DNA of 7,369 nucleotides, from assembly GCA_938023085.1 (NCBI GenBank), contig CALHDP010000150.1, positions 1-7,369 of the forward strand. Reading direction: 5' to 3'. How positions within the stretch are numbered: the stretch's first letter is position 1; each line of letters begins with the position of its first letter. This document shows positions 7,111 through 7,369 of the stretch, in pieces. Made by a program: the position numbers and the translations under genes. Origin of the DNA: an uncultured Collinsella sp. GTDB taxonomy: Bacteria > Actinomycetota > Coriobacteriia > Coriobacteriales > Coriobacteriaceae. The notes beneath the pieces are model-generated. The model was given only the letters and a program-made list of their open reading frames with translations, ran no database searches and was not told where the DNA came from.

Positions 7111-7137
7111 GGCCCCTCCGTCCGGGGGCCTTTCTGT
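7111..7137 (+). terminator. Second terminator-like hairpin
   Basis: GGCCCC (7111-7116) pairs with GGGGCC (7125-7130), with a further T-G wobble at 7117/7124, leaving a 6-nt loop. TTTCTGT follows. It could act as a back-up terminator for the operon. The same bases form the distal arm of the 33-bp inverted repeat, so the hairpin and the long duplex are mutually exclusive folds. The downstream T-tract is modest. Confidence 0.45.
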
Positions 7138-7281
7138 ATCGATATAGCTTCTGGGCTGGTTTGGCGTCGACAACGTCCAGCAAGGTTAACAAGCCAGCGT
7201 CGAATTTCCGGCGTTCTTTAGCTGAAAGAAAAAGTTGGCGTGCGGAGCTTTGCTCCGCATTTGGGATGGGAGCCCCTGAGA
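7131..7281. other. Intergenic spacer with no convincing gene
   Basis: This stretch of about 150 nt separates the two halves of the repeat region. I see no RNA gene, no promoter of note and no coding sequence with recognisable motifs. It holds short palindromes (TATCGATA at 7137-7144, GTCGAC at 7166-7171), a weak A/T hairpin (TTCTTT 7214-7219 with AAAGAA 7225-7230), and the stronger hairpin listed separately. Reading frames are open on both strands for some distance, which is common in GC-rich repeats and does not show coding. Confidence 0.6.
7241..7259. repeat. Perfect 8-bp hairpin with TTT loop
   Basis: TGCGGAGC (7241-7248) pairs with GCTCCGCA (7252-7259) around a TTT loop. On the plus strand only TTT follows (7260-7262), so it is at best a weak terminator. 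On the minus strand a T-rich tract appears about 8 nt later. Its left side, GCGTGCGGAGC (7238-7248), nearly repeats GCGTGCGGAAC at 7080-7090 in repeat copy A, which may be chance or a trace of shared origin. Confidence 0.6.
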
Positions 7282-7300
7282 GCCGCGGGAGCCGGGCGGC
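7282..7300. repeat. GC-rich hairpin upstream of repeat copy B
   Basis: GCCGC (7282-7286) can pair with GCGGC (7296-7300) around a 9-nt loop. Its end lies exactly 10 nt before the conserved 59-nt repeat at 7311. Repeat copy A, read on the minus strand, also has a GC-rich hairpin (7130-7111) ending exactly 10 nt before its conserved part. The sequences differ but position and form agree, suggesting the repeat unit is longer than 59 nt. Confidence 0.45.
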
Positions 7301-7310
7301 GCATATGAAC

Positions 7311-7369
7311 TTTATCGCGAGTTCCGCACGCAAAGGAAAGCACTTAATGTGCTTTCCGTCTTGCGCAGG
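7311..7369 (+). repeat. 59-nt structured repeat, copy B
   Basis: This is the inverted partner of 7042-7100. Its stem is GGAAAGCAC (7335-7343) with GTGCTTTCC (7349-7357) around the loop TTAAT, extended by CGCAA (7329-7333) and TTGCG (7361-7365) with a GTC bulge. Every difference from copy A lies in the 9-bp stem and is matched by a complementary change on the other side. On the minus strand the hairpin is followed by TTTG, so it could terminate a gene entering from the right. The copy runs to the last base of the window and the repeat unit may continue beyond it. Confidence 0.9.

Larger units (their letters stand above)
6996..7130. repeat. 33-bp near-perfect inverted repeat bracketing a hairpin
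   Basis: Bases 6996-7028 pair with 7098-7130 over 33 positions. The only exception to Watson-Crick pairing is T6998 opposite G7128, which is a G-U wobble in plus-strand RNA but an A-C mismatch in minus-strand RNA. The 69-nt loop contains the hairpin at 7054-7076. Each arm is itself partly self-complementary (GGTCCC with GGGGCC in 6996-7015, GGCCCC with GGGGCC in 7111-7130). The region can therefore fold either as one long duplex or as separate hairpins. The element begins 12 nt after the tsaD stop. No clear target-site duplication flanks it. It could protect or terminate the operon mRNA, or be a small mobile element. Confidence 0.9.

Noticed and set aside
6984..7150. Target-site duplication around the 33-bp inverted repeat
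   Set aside because: The flanks (GGCGC on the left, TTTCT on the right) share no convincing direct repeat, so insertion as a unit is not demonstrated.
6826..7173. Minus-strand frame of 115 codons overlapping the end of TsaD
   Set aside because: It runs through the inverted repeats and the antisense of TsaD with no protein motif, so it is probably a composition artefact.
7103..7333. Minus-strand frame of 76 codons starting at TTG across the repeat region
   Set aside because: It begins inside repeat copy B and ends inside the 33-bp arm, with no ribosome binding site. A plus-strand frame is equally open over the same bases, so openness carries no weight. A decayed gene fragment cannot be excluded.
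6984..7369. CRISPR array or tRNA gene
   Set aside because: The repeats are inverted and only two in number, with no regular direct repeats. No tRNA cloverleaf or GTTCGAATC-like T arm was found.

Overview
The window looks like a chromosomal housekeeping stretch from a GC-rich, gut-type actinobacterium, most likely of the Coriobacteriia (Collinsella-like). This is judged from the gene order, the style of the proteins, the codon use and the joined TsaB-RimI-TsaD gene. It is inference, because no database could be searched.

Layout. Bases 1-50 hold the end of an unseen upstream transcription unit, closed by a strong intrinsic terminator. Bases 51-159 are a promoter region. Bases 160-6983 hold six tightly packed plus-strand genes: acpS (holo-acyl-carrier-protein synthase), nnr (NAD(P)HX epimerase/dehydratase), alr (alanine racemase), a family 4 Fe-S uracil-DNA glycosylase, tsaE, and one long gene fusing TsaB, RimI and TsaD. 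The gaps are 0, 2, 8 and 12 nt, followed by a 14-nt overlap, so they almost certainly form one operon. Bases 6984-7369 hold no convincing gene but are packed with inverted repeats and hairpins.

How the genes work together. acpS activates acyl carrier protein, nnr repairs damaged nicotinamide cofactors, and alr makes D-alanine for peptidoglycan. The glycosylase removes uracil from DNA. TsaE, TsaB and TsaD are three of the four bacterial proteins that make the t6A37 tRNA modification (TsaC/Sua5 is not in the window), and RimI acetylates ribosomal protein S18. The operon is a set of growth-linked maintenance functions, not a single pathway.

The most unusual part is the 3' intergenic region. A 33-bp inverted repeat (6996-7028 with 7098-7130) brackets a hairpin just after the operon. 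The 59-nt sequence 7042-7100 recurs in inverted orientation at 7311-7369, the last 59 bases of the window. The two copies differ at 8 positions, and all 8 form four compensated base pairs within one 9-bp stem; everything else is identical. Such covariation points to selection on, or generation of, a folded element: a structured RNA, a duplicated compound terminator, or the paired ends of a small mobile element. It is the best candidate here for something undescribed.
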